Positions 8,691-17,021 of a stretch of 47,618 nucleotides of DNA are shown piece after piece (the first letter of the stretch is position 1; the number at the start of each line of letters is the position of its first letter). The notes beneath the pieces were generated by a model that was given only the letters and a program-made list of their open reading frames with translations, had not been told where the DNA came from and did no database searches. The translations under genes and the position numbers were made by a program. Source of the DNA: an uncultured Clostridia bacterium (GTDB taxonomy: Bacteria > Bacillota > Clostridia > Oscillospirales > Ruminococcaceae); the NCBI GenBank assembly GCA_945873955.1, contig CAMCFA010000012.1:1-47618 (forward strand). Reading direction: 5' to 3'.

Positions 8691-11239
8691 ACTTCTGTAC
8701 CCTCCGGTTCTTCCATGATATCGTCCACGTCGTCGGACGGACTGCCGAAAATACCGTCGATGTCGGCGATGTGTTTCCCGTCGGGGTCGATGTGATTGAT
8801 TATCTGCCGGTCTACCCGCTGTTTCAGCTCGTCGGAGTTCTCGCTGTCAAGCTGCGCGCTCAGCTCGCCGTGGATTACACCGGAGATCCGCGCGTCAACG
8901 ATACCGGAAACGTAGCCGCGTACATGACCGTTCACACGCATGTAGCCGGAGCGGTGCTGAACGATATCTCTGCGCTTGAGGGTGAACGAGGTCTTTTCAA
9001 TGATAGTATCACCCAGAAGCAGAATAGGCGGCAGCACGAACATAACAAGGAATATTGAAATAAACGTACCTCTGCCCAGACATAGACCAATTGAGGAGAT
9101 CGCCTCGTCGGAGGACAGAATTCCTATCAGCATACCGGCTATCGCAAGTATCGCGCCGGAGCTGATGATCGTCGGGAATGCGAAATTGAGCGTTTCCACG
9201 ATAGCGTCCTTGATCGGCATTTGTTTTTTGAGCTCGGTGTAGCGGCTGGAAATAACGATCGCGTAGTCGATGTTCGCGCCCATCTGGATAGAGCTTACGA
9301 TAAGGTAACTCATGAAGAAGATGTTCGTACCCGAAAGCACCGGGAAAGAGAAGTTTATCCAGATAGAGCCTTGAATTATTGCCAGCAGAAGCACCGGAAG
9401 TCCCGCCGACTTGAAAGTGAACACAAGTATCACCAGAACGAACAGGAACGACAGCACGCTTACCAGCATATTATCAGTCGCGAAGCTGGTACCCAGATCG
9501 TAATCGCTGGTGGAGTCGCCGACTATATATGCGCCGTCGGGGTAGTATTCGTATACTATCTCGTGCAGGTCGTCAAGGAACGCAAAGGTCTCCTCGCCCT
9601 CCTCCGGGATATTCGTGAACAGCAGCATACGGCTGTAATTCTCGGTGCTTAGCTGGAGCTTCGCGTCGTTGAGCTGTTCGTTGAGATCGTCTATGTCCTT
9701 GTTGAGATCGTCGTCAAGGGTGACGTAGCCTGCCTCTTTCTGCTCGTAAATGTAACCGAACATATCAATGAGCGGAACAGCGTAGTTGTTCACGGAGCTT
9801 ACTATCTGCCCGTAGTTCTCCTCGGAGGCTGCGTATGCCGAGTAGGCTAGCTGGACTATCTCAATATCCATGTCGGTAAGCTCTGCGAACTGCCGCGGAG
9901 TAAGCGCGTCGGTCAGCATATAGCCGTCCATTGCTTCGATATTCGCAAGCCCCATTGCGGAGTCTACCTCCGGCAGGCTCTCCAGACGTTCCAGCAGGCG
10001 GTGTTCCTTATTGTAATCGCCGGCGGGTACCATGACTACCACAAGGTTGCTGGTGTCAAAGGTATCTTTGATCTTTTCCTCGGCGATCTGCGTGGAATTT
10101 CTGGTGATCGTCGAAAGCGTAGAATAGCCGTACACATAGTTACAGTTGCTAGACAGCACGAAGCTGACAACCAGAAACACCACATATATCGGAGGCAATA
10201 TGAATTTTGTCTTTGAAGCCAGCTTACCTATCGCGGTGATCTTCGGCACAAAGTAGCGGTGGTGGGTTTTGTCGATAAGCGGCGAGAATGACATCAGCAG
10301 TCCGGGCATGAGCGTGAACACCACGAAAATACTGCACAGGATAGCCTTTACCAGCACGATACCAAGGTCAAAGCCTATCTTGAACTGCATAAACATCATT
10401 GCCACCATACCGGAGATAGTGGTTAGGCAGCTTGAAGAGATTTCCGGGATAGCCTTGCTGAGCGCCGTTATTGTGGCTTCCCGGGGTTCCATTGTTGTGC
10501 GTTCCTCGGTGTAGCGGTTGCAGAGAATGATTGCGTAGTCGATAGCAAGTGCAAGCTGAAGCACTACTGCAATTGAGTTGGAAATAAACGATATCTCGCC
10601 GAATATGAAGTTCGTACCCATATTCAGCAGAGCCGCCATACCGAAAGTCATCAGCATGACCGGGACTTCCATGTAGGTATGCGACGTGAATAAAAGCACG
10701 GCAATAATGATAACCACCGCGATAAGAACGACCACCTGCATTTCGGCGGCAATGGTTTCAGCGCTGCTGTTTCCCACCTCGCTGGAGATGTATGCGTCGT
10801 AGGATTCCAGCTTTTCCCGTATGGCGATCATGGCGTCCTTGGATATCTGATCCTCCGCCTCGCCGTCAAATGTGACTGAAAGCAGTGCAGCGCCGTTTTT
10901 GTAGCTGTCCTCGTCGTTCTCCACGACAACAGAGGTCACGCCGTCTATTTCTTCAAGCTCTGCGGCTACCCGCTCGGCGGTATCGAAGGTCACGTTGTCC
11001 AACATGATACTTCCCGAACCAAAGGTCACGAATTCCTCGTCCATAAGGGTCAGACCTATACGGGTCTCCGTGGTGTCCGGCAGATAGCTGGTGAGGTCGT
11101 TGTTTACCTGCGTCCAGCCGGTGGCGATAGCGCAGAATATCGCCGCGATTATGTAAAACAGATAGAATGCTTTCCGCTTGTCAACAATGATCGCGGCCAC
11201 CTTTTCGATAGGTGATTGCTTTTTCTTTTGTGTACTCAT
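8687..11239 (-). CDS. MMPL-family RND transporter
   Basis: An 850-residue exporter of the MMPL/RND superfamily, which use the proton gradient to move lipids or hydrophobic compounds out of the inner membrane. Two tandem halves each have an N-terminal helix, a large extracellular loop (about 55-190 and 405-600) and a group of five or six membrane helices. The conserved DYAIIL/DYAIVI motifs sit in the fourth helix of each half (LAIDYAIILCNRYTEER and NIDYAIVISSRYTEL). A hydrophilic, acidic C-terminal extension of about 90 residues ends the protein. Of the in-frame starts, ATG 11239 has GGAG eight bases upstream, while GTG 11248 lies too close to it. A consensus promoter lies upstream. It overlaps the GLUG gene by 4 bases, and the two probably act together. 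Confidence 0.9.
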   Translation of the reverse strand: MSTQKKKQSPIEKVAAIIVDKRKAFYLFYIIAAIFCAIATGWTQVNNDLTSYLPDTTETRIGLTLMDEEFVTFGSGSIMLDNVTFDTAERVAAELEEIDGVTSVVVENDEDSYKNGAALLSVTFDGEAEDQISKDAMIAIREKLESYDAYISSEVGNSSAETIAAEMQVVVLIAVVIIIAVLLFTSHTYMEVPVMLMTFGMAALLNMGTNFIFGEISFISNSIAVVLQLALAIDYAIILCNRYTEERTTMEPREATITALSKAIPEISSSCLTTISGMVAMMFMQFKIGFDLGIVLVKAILCSIFVVFTLMPGLLMSFSPLIDKTHHRYFVPKITAIGKLASKTKFILPPIYVVFLVVSFVLSSNCNYVYGYSTLSTITRNSTQIAEEKIKDTFDTSNLVVVMVPAGDYNKEHRLLERLESLPEVDSAMGLANIEAMDGYMLTDALTPRQFAELTDMDIEIVQLAYSAYAASEENYGQIVSSVNNYAVPLIDMFGYIYEQKEAGYVTLDDDLNKDIDDLNEQLNDAKLQLSTENYSRMLLFTNIPEEGEETFAFLDDLHEIVYEYYPDGAYIVGDSTSDYDLGTSFATDNMLVSVLSFLFVLVILVFTFKSAGLPVLLLAIIQGSIWINFSFPVLSGTNIFFMSYLIVSSIQMGANIDYAIVISSRYTELKKQMPIKDAIVETLNFAFPTIISSGAILAIAGMLIGILSSDEAISSIGLCLGRGTFISIFLVMFVLPPILLLGDTIIEKTSFTLKRRDIVQHRSGYMRVNGHVRGYVSGIVDARISGVIHGELSAQLDSENSDELKQRVDRQIINHIDPDGKHIADIDGIFGSPSDDVDDIMEEPEGTEV

Positions 11240-11292
11240 TGGCTTCACTCCAGATCAATTGTCTGCATTGTATTTCTCTTTGGCGATTATTA

Positions 11293-11321
11293 ATTATACC
11301 ACTTTTTGCCGTGGCATTCAA
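11293..11321 (-). promoter_or_regulatory. Promoter of the MMPL-GLUG operon
   Basis: On the minus strand, TTGAAT (11316-11321), a 17-base spacer and TATAAT (11293-11298), about 55 bases upstream of the exporter start. Confidence 0.65.
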
Positions 11322-11428
11322 TGAACAATGTAGGAAGTTTGTCCTAAAAATTAAAATCTGGCACATATCAGCGCGGTTAGAAGGTCCTATGTAATTTCTG
11401 CCAAGAGTATTGCTGGAACAGAAAGAGG

Positions 11429-11480
11429 AATTGTAATTTGTAGGGCGGATTCTCTTATCCTCTTTGCGCAGCAAAATTGT
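11429..11480. repeat. Dispersed palindromic repeat copy
   Basis: Starts with AATTGTAATTTGTAGGGCGG and ends with the TTTGCGCAGCAAAATTGT core. This is one arm of the same element that occurs as a full palindrome at 27372-27450. It abuts the decayed parM fragment and may mark where that gene was broken. Confidence 0.65.
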
Positions 11481-11486
11481 ATTACA

Positions 11487-11728
11487 ACTTTTGTCGATAA
11501 CGGCAGTGTACCCCTGTTGGAATACCGAACAGCCAACAAAATGCACCTTGTAAAGCCTGTCGTTGAACTCAAATTCCACGCGTTCGTTTCGCATGAGGTA
11601 GTTTGTGAACTCCTCGCGCTGCGCCTTGACCCAAGTGAGCGGTAGTCCCGCCGCGAGGTGAACATCTGCTTCGGAAAGACCAACACGCTTAAGCTCTTTC
11701 GCAATGCCCACAAGCGTGAGTACCTCTT
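11487..11728 (-). pseudogene. Decayed parM-like fragment
   Basis: About 80 codons that match, residue for residue with few changes, an internal part of the ParM-like protein encoded at 35885-36799. The match runs from LTLMGVAKELKRVGL through AAGLPLTWVKAQREEF to FPQGYTAVIDK. In this copy the residues read LTLVGIAKELKRVGL and FQQGYTAVIDK. The N-terminal nucleotide-binding start and the whole C-terminal half are missing. The frame then runs into the adjacent repeat. It is a relic of an older mobile element related to the one now at 29.8-37 kb. An open frame that includes it extends to 11181, but the rest has no recognisable sequence. Confidence 0.8.
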
Positions 11729-11827
11729 TCTATATATGTGGTGCACCTATGGTAGTAATAGATGGCATAGGTAGAAGGGATAAGAACATTCAGCTACCTC
11801 AGGAGTTTTAGCTTTTTAAGGCATCGA

Positions 11828-12031
11828 TTATGACCGATTCATCATAGCCAGCAATTCGGTGCGATTTGCACAGTCGGTCTTTTTTAATATATTCCGAACG
11901 TGGAACTTTACCGTGTTTTCAGAAATAAATAATTTTGCAGATATTTCGCCGTTAGAAGCACCCTCTATAATCAGATTAAGCACCTGCGTTTCTCGCGAAG
12001 ATAGTTCATATTTTTGGATAAATGCATTCAA
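11828..12031 (-). pseudogene. LuxR-type HTH fragment, N-terminally truncated
   Basis: Encodes a complete LuxR/GerE DNA-binding domain of about 65 residues, including LSSRETQVLNLIIEGASNGE and ISENTVKFHVRNILKK (both canonical helices). It lacks the N-terminal sensory or receiver domain that normally precedes it. The first start-like codon is TTG 12031 with no ribosome binding site. The frame continues without a stop a few codons further (SSKERL) before running antisense into the dockerin gene. It is probably the 3' end of a larger regulator whose front was deleted. A free-standing small LuxR protein is possible but less likely. Confidence 0.75.
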
Positions 12032-15000
12032 GCGTTCTTTGCTGCTACAGTAAATGGAATAATGTACGTCTGTATGCAGAAGACTGCACTATCACCAAGA
12101 ACGGTGAAAAGCTGTTCTTCAGCACCTATTATAATGGTCTCCTGCTTGACGACACCTCTCTTGTAAGCGCAGGCGATGATCTGCTGCTTACCTTTGACGA
12201 CGGAAATTCATACGGGTCAACTGCAATAACAATATATAGTGATAACGGTCAGCTTCTCGGCGTGGCAGAACCTCTTTATGTTACATACAGAGGTCGGGCA
12301 AATATTCAGGTGTCACGCTCGCTTGCCCTGAATTACAGCGTACTGCTCTACGACGCAAGCGGAAAGCTTATCGAAACAAGAAGAGGTGCTATCGGCAACT
12401 CTCTTACTGCCAACGAGTATTTTGAGTGGCTGGCTGCGGGAAATTATACCGCTGTATTTATAGAAACCAGCTACTTCGACTCTCTTGAAGCAGGCTCTTA
12501 CAGCACAATCGCTCAGGCAAACGCGCTTTCTTCCGATTATACCGCAAAGGTTCCGTTTACTCTTACCGATAACGAGTGGACAGAAAAGAGCGTTGTTGTT
12601 CCGACAAATGCTTACGCCAAGGGTACGTTCAACGAAGCTGCAACAGGTATATCCATGAAGCAGACGTACCCGGAGACTGTCGATATTGATGTGGTATGCA
12701 TACCTGCGGCAGATTTCAAGATGTACGAAAACTCCAGTGTCACCCTGAAAATTATCACCAACCAGAACGGACAGACAGCAGGAAACTTCATCAGCACACG
12801 CTCCTTGGCTATCAACGGACATTCGCTTGACGCTAACCGCTGGAATCAGGTAACCAACGGCGGTATTATCAAGGAGGACGGTAGTATTACTCTGACGCTC
12901 AGCGCAGAGCAGCTCAAAAAGTACGGCGGTTTCCCGCTTACATTCTCCACTACTGTCGTTATGACAAATCCGCTTGAGTTCAACGCTGTCGCTACATTAA
13001 CGTATCGTGACGAGAACAATCGTGAGAGGACAAATTTTGTCGGCATTTACGAGGAGCAGCGCGGCAATCTTTCTCTTAACGTACCTGCTCTTACCGCTGA
13101 CGGAAGCTTTACCGTTTACGGCATCGGACCTGCTTCCACAAAAGAAAAGCCCTACAATGTAACCGTATATGCAAACGGAGCGCCGATAGCAACCGTAAGG
13201 ACCGATACTAACCTCGGTTACTTCAAGGCTAAGATCTCCATTGATGAAAACGATCTTGACGAATACGAAACGATCTCTTTCACCGCAAAGGGAGCATTCT
13301 CCGACGGAAGCGGCGCGGCTGAATCTTCTGTTGAAGAAACGCTCTATTCCTCCGGTATGGGCGCTCTGGTTAAGAACGAGCTATACTGGGACTACTTATT
13401 TGGCAGCATGAATTCAATAGTTGTCTGGGACGACGGCGACCCTGTAAATATTAATACCAGCTACTATATTCCCGCGCAGCGCATGGAAACCGGTTATCAG
13501 TGGAAGCTTACCTTTGATAACCCCGACAAGGTATATGATGTTACGGTAAGCTACCTCAAAAACGGCGAGGTGGTTGATATACCGGCAACCCGTGTTAGCG
13601 GCACAGATTATTTCATGACCGAAAAGGTTTACCTCTACGGAGCAACGCCCGACGGCGCATGGGTATCCTATATGCACAAGGACGATGTGTATATGAAGCC
13701 GAGTGACGATACCGATATTAGCGAAGCAGAATTTGCTGAAATCTGTGATTATCTGAACAGTCTTTCGGCATTCAGCGAGTTCCAGGGTACTCCCGATGAT
13801 TTCTCCTTTGTGCTTGAAGCCGATGAGTATAAAGTAGGAATTATCTGCTACGACGAGGACGTTGCATGGGATAATGATAAAATCGCTGAATTTGAGAGCA
13901 TGCCCGAGGGCGAAATACTCCCGTTCTGCATAGGCTATGAGCAGGGCTACCTGCCCCTGACAAACGGAGTCTTTGCTCTGCACAGTGTGGAGAAATATAT
14001 CAACAGTGATTCTCCCGGCGACTATTTCTATGTTGACGAGATTTACACCCTTACCTCAAGGACGATAACTGTTTGGGATACACAGACCCAAACAGCTTAC
14101 AAAACCGTTGTACAGATAGGGAACGACCCGACTCTCCAGCCCAAGGAATACGCAGAGGAAGAGGACGAGTATGCTGAATATCTCCGCGTGCTGGACGTTC
14201 TTACAGTATGGTATGATTTCAACTTCCTGGTTACCAATGGATTAACCGAGACTTACTCAAACACGGTCAGCGTCACCCGTTTTATGGGCGCATCGTCAAA
14301 GCCTAAAAAGAAAAAGGTTGATTATGGCGAAATTCCGGACTATACGCCCAATATGTTTGATTGGATGAGAGAAAAAAAGAAGGGTAAGCCAATAACCGCA
14401 GATGAAATAGTACAGATGCAGCAGTTTTACTATGATAACCAATTATGCTTCAAATTTGCATCGGGATTTTATGATAAATCGGTACAAAATTGTTTTGACA
14501 AAGTCAAAAGTTACAAGGTAAACTTTTTGGGCATAATGACTTGTAAGGCAGCAAGCACGCTTCCCACCGGTCTTCTTGATATTGTAGCAGGTCCTGAGAA
14601 AGTAGCACTCAATTTTGTTAAAGGGCAGATAACAGATGGCATCAAGGAGAAAATCAAGGCGAGTCTTGAACAGGTCGATACACAAGCACAAGCGCTTGCC
14701 TACGACTTATACTATGCAACAAAATACATGCAGAAACACGTATCGGATGTCTGGTGTAACTCGATAGACTGGAAGAACTTTCCTTATAATCTCTTTAACC
14801 CCAATATACATAATGGAAAAACAAACCGTGGCAAAACATATCAGCGTATGCCGTCAGGTCCTCGCGGAAAGCTGGATCCATCGGGTGTTATCTATGAGGC
14901 GGTAGAAAGCAATGTCATTGACGGTGCGACCGCAACACTGTACTATTTCGACGGCACTAACGGAGTGATTGCGGATTCCACTTACTTTGGAATTGAGCCT

Positions 15001-16830
15001 AACCCGCAGACCGTAGGAGAAAACGGATTTTATCAGTGGTTCGTTCCAGTCGGAAACTGGCGCGTTGTTGCTTCTAAGGACGGTTACACGACCGTTGACA
15101 CAGGCTCCAGCGCGGACTACGGACTGAATGCGGCACTGAAAGCAGACGGATACTACTATATGCCTGTTCTTCCTGTTCAGCTTGACGTCAACATAGGTCT
15201 TGTAAGCTACGAAGCTCCCAAAGTCGAATCCATTAACGCAACAACGGACGGAGTATTCATCACCTTCAGCAAGTATATGTCAGAGGGTGAACTTACTGCT
15301 GCAAATATCGGTCTGTATATAAACGACGCTCTTGTAACTCTGGACAGCAGCAACGTCATTCTTGCAGACAGCGAAATGGTGAATGCAGACAGCACAATCT
15401 CCTACACCAAGACAGTTAAGCTCGCTTATCCGGGACTTACAACAAGCGATAAGGTCCAGGTAGTCATCAATACCAATGTCAAGAGTTACGCCGGTGTTCA
15501 CATGGCAGAACGGTATGACAGCGGCGTTATGGACGTGACCGAGCCTGCACAGGCAGCTGCTCCTACCGCCTCTGTAAGCGGCGGACAGGTAGAGAAGAAT
15601 ACTGCTGTAAAGCTGACCAGCGAAACCGCAGGCGCTGTTATCTACTATACAACCGACGGCACTGAGCCTACAACAAGCAGCGCTGTATACAGCGGAGCAA
15701 TTCTTATCGGAGAAAGTGTTACAATAAAGGCAATAGCTGTAAAGCTCGACATGAGAAACAGCGATGTGCTGACTGTAAATTACACTGTTATCGAAGAAGC
15801 GCCCGAAGATGACAGCGACAGACCTGAAAAAGTCGTTGCAACAATGAACGGTAAAGTAATAACTGATAACAGCACCGTTTCTGCCGGATACCTGAAGTTT
15901 GAAACAGCAGCCGCGGGTGCGAAGATATACTACACCACAAACGGAAACTGTCCCATGGTGGATATTGAAAACCGTATCGAATACACACGACCGATATATC
16001 TGGAAGCCGGAAAAACCTACTTCTTCAGAGTGCGTGCGTACAACGGAAAGTATTCTGAAGGATTACCGCTTCACATTACGGTAAAAAGCGGAAGCTCCGG
16101 CAGTTCGGGCGGCGGTGGAGGATACAGACCCACTACCCCGACAGAACCCACGAACCCATCTATCCACGGCTCTGCAAAGAGCTGGGGTGATATTGCGGCA
16201 GAGCTTGCAAAGCTCACAAACGGCTCTGAGGTAACAATCGAGCTTAACGGCAATACCACAGTTCCCGTCGAGGTAATCAAAGTGATTGATGAGCGTGACC
16301 TTAAGGTAACATTCGTAGTTGACAGCGTTAAGAGCTGGAAAACAGACGGTGCGAAAATCACAACTCCTGCGGAGGCTGATCTTACATTCACAAAGACAGC
16401 AAGCACGAAATCCAATGGTCTGCGCGGCATTGAAGGAACTCAGTTCTGTATAAACAACACTGGCATTCCCACAAGCCTTGAAATTGCATTCAGGACGGAA
16501 CACGCAGGAAAGTTTTCAAACCTCTACAAGGACGTTTCCGGCAAGCTGGTATTCGTGACCTGCGCTAAGCTCGGTGAGGACGGAAAGGTAATTCTTCCCG
16601 ATGTTGCTGAAAAGGGCGATTATGTAGTTATGCTCTGCGAATTCAGCGACCTTCCCGGCGACATGGACAACGACGGCATTCTGAGTCAACAGGACGCAGC
16701 GGCGATCCTGAAGGATATCATAGAACTGGAGAAGGGCAAAAATCCGCTTATGGCAGACTTTAACGGTGACGGCTATATGGACCAAAAGGACGCATCGGCA
16801 ATTCTGAAAAGAATAGTTGGTATAGCGTAA
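12022..16830 (+). CDS. Large dockerin-containing extracellular protein, 5'-truncated
   Basis: A long frame of 1602 codons that lacks a signal peptide. The nominal ATG lies inside the neighbouring LuxR remnant, and recognisable sequence begins about residue 12, so the true 5' end is missing. From N to C: beta-rich repeats (to about 560), a mixed segment (about 770-935), a carboxypeptidase-regulatory-like domain (about 950-1035), an Ig-like SbsA-type domain (about 1056-1172), two chitobiase/hexosaminidase C-terminal-type domains (about 1178-1260 and 1266-1356; motif YYTTDGTEP), a Gly/Ser linker, another beta domain and a type I dockerin (about 1544-1602). The dockerin has two calcium loops, DMDNDGILSQQDAA and DFNGDGYMDQKDAS. 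Dockerins plug into cohesins of a cellulosome or cell surface. No promoter or ribosome binding site was found, so expression is doubtful. Confidence 0.8.
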   Translation: MHSSVLCCYSKWNNVRLYAEDCTITKNGEKLFFSTYYNGLLLDDTSLVSAGDDLLLTFDDGNSYGSTAITIYSDNGQLLGVAEPLYVTYRGRANIQVSRSLALNYSVLLYDASGKLIETRRGAIGNSLTANEYFEWLAAGNYTAVFIETSYFDSLEAGSYSTIAQANALSSDYTAKVPFTLTDNEWTEKSVVVPTNAYAKGTFNEAATGISMKQTYPETVDIDVVCIPAADFKMYENSSVTLKIITNQNGQTAGNFISTRSLAINGHSLDANRWNQVTNGGIIKEDGSITLTLSAEQLKKYGGFPLTFSTTVVMTNPLEFNAVATLTYRDENNRERTNFVGIYEEQRGNLSLNVPALTADGSFTVYGIGPASTKEKPYNVTVYANGAPIATVRTDTNLGYFKAKISIDENDLDEYETISFTAKGAFSDGSGAAESSVEETLYSSGMGALVKNELYWDYLFGSMNSIVVWDDGDPVNINTSYYIPAQRMETGYQWKLTFDNPDKVYDVTVSYLKNGEVVDIPATRVSGTDYFMTEKVYLYGATPDGAWVSYMHKDDVYMKPSDDTDISEAEFAEICDYLNSLSAFSEFQGTPDDFSFVLEADEYKVGIICYDEDVAWDNDKIAEFESMPEGEILPFCIGYEQGYLPLTNGVFALHSVEKYINSDSPGDYFYVDEIYTLTSRTITVWDTQTQTAYKTVVQIGNDPTLQPKEYAEEEDEYAEYLRVLDVLTVWYDFNFLVTNGLTETYSNTVSVTRFMGASSKPKKKKVDYGEIPDYTPNMFDWMREKKKGKPITADEIVQMQQFYYDNQLCFKFASGFYDKSVQNCFDKVKSYKVNFLGIMTCKAASTLPTGLLDIVAGPEKVALNFVKGQITDGIKEKIKASLEQVDTQAQALAYDLYYATKYMQKHVSDVWCNSIDWKNFPYNLFNPNIHNGKTNRGKTYQRMPSGPRGKLDPSGVIYEAVESNVIDGATATLYYFDGTNGVIADSTYFGIEPNPQTVGENGFYQWFVPVGNWRVVASKDGYTTVDTGSSADYGLNAALKADGYYYMPVLPVQLDVNIGLVSYEAPKVESINATTDGVFITFSKYMSEGELTAANIGLYINDALVTLDSSNVILADSEMVNADSTISYTKTVKLAYPGLTTSDKVQVVINTNVKSYAGVHMAERYDSGVMDVTEPAQAAAPTASVSGGQVEKNTAVKLTSETAGAVIYYTTDGTEPTTSSAVYSGAILIGESVTIKAIAVKLDMRNSDVLTVNYTVIEEAPEDDSDRPEKVVATMNGKVITDNSTVSAGYLKFETAAAGAKIYYTTNGNCPMVDIENRIEYTRPIYLEAGKTYFFRVRAYNGKYSEGLPLHITVKSGSSGSSGGGGGYRPTTPTEPTNPSIHGSAKSWGDIAAELAKLTNGSEVTIELNGNTTVPVEVIKVIDERDLKVTFVVDSVKSWKTDGAKITTPAEADLTFTKTASTKSNGLRGIEGTQFCINNTGIPTSLEIAFRTEHAGKFSNLYKDVSGKLVFVTCAKLGEDGKVILPDVAEKGDYVVMLCEFSDLPGDMDNDGILSQQDAAAILKDIIELEKGKNPLMADFNGDGYMDQKDASAILKRIVGIA

Positions 16831-16846
16831 GTTCAACTGATTAGCG

Positions 16847-16880
16847 AATGGGCGTACAGATAATGTGCGCCCATTTCTTA
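16847..16880 (+). terminator. Terminator after the dockerin gene
   Basis: AATGGGCGTA and TGCGCCCATT form a 9-of-10 bp stem followed by TTCTTA, 17 bases after the stop. Confidence 0.65.
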
Positions 16881-16910
16881 TGTCCCGAAACAAGCTTGAC
16901 TACCAGCTTA

Positions 16911-16947
16911 AAAGAAGAAAGGCTGTGTGAGTGGTCACAAAGCCTTT
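16911..16947 (-). terminator. Terminator after the transglutaminase-domain gene
   Basis: AAAGGCTGTGTGA and TCACAAAGCCTTT form a 12-of-13 bp stem (16918-16947). On the minus strand it is followed by TTCTTCTTTT, as expected for the end of the gene that starts at 20168. Confidence 0.65.
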
Positions 16948-17021
16948 CAAAAGATTATTTCAAAACTTCTTTATTTGTCCTGTCCTTTAAGGAGAACAGT
17001 TCATTTATTCAATAGCCTTAG

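Noticed and set aside
11181-11711. A complete 176-residue gene at the parM fragment
   Set aside because: Only about the first 60 codons are parM-like; the rest translates the repeat and the promoter region of the exporter operon.
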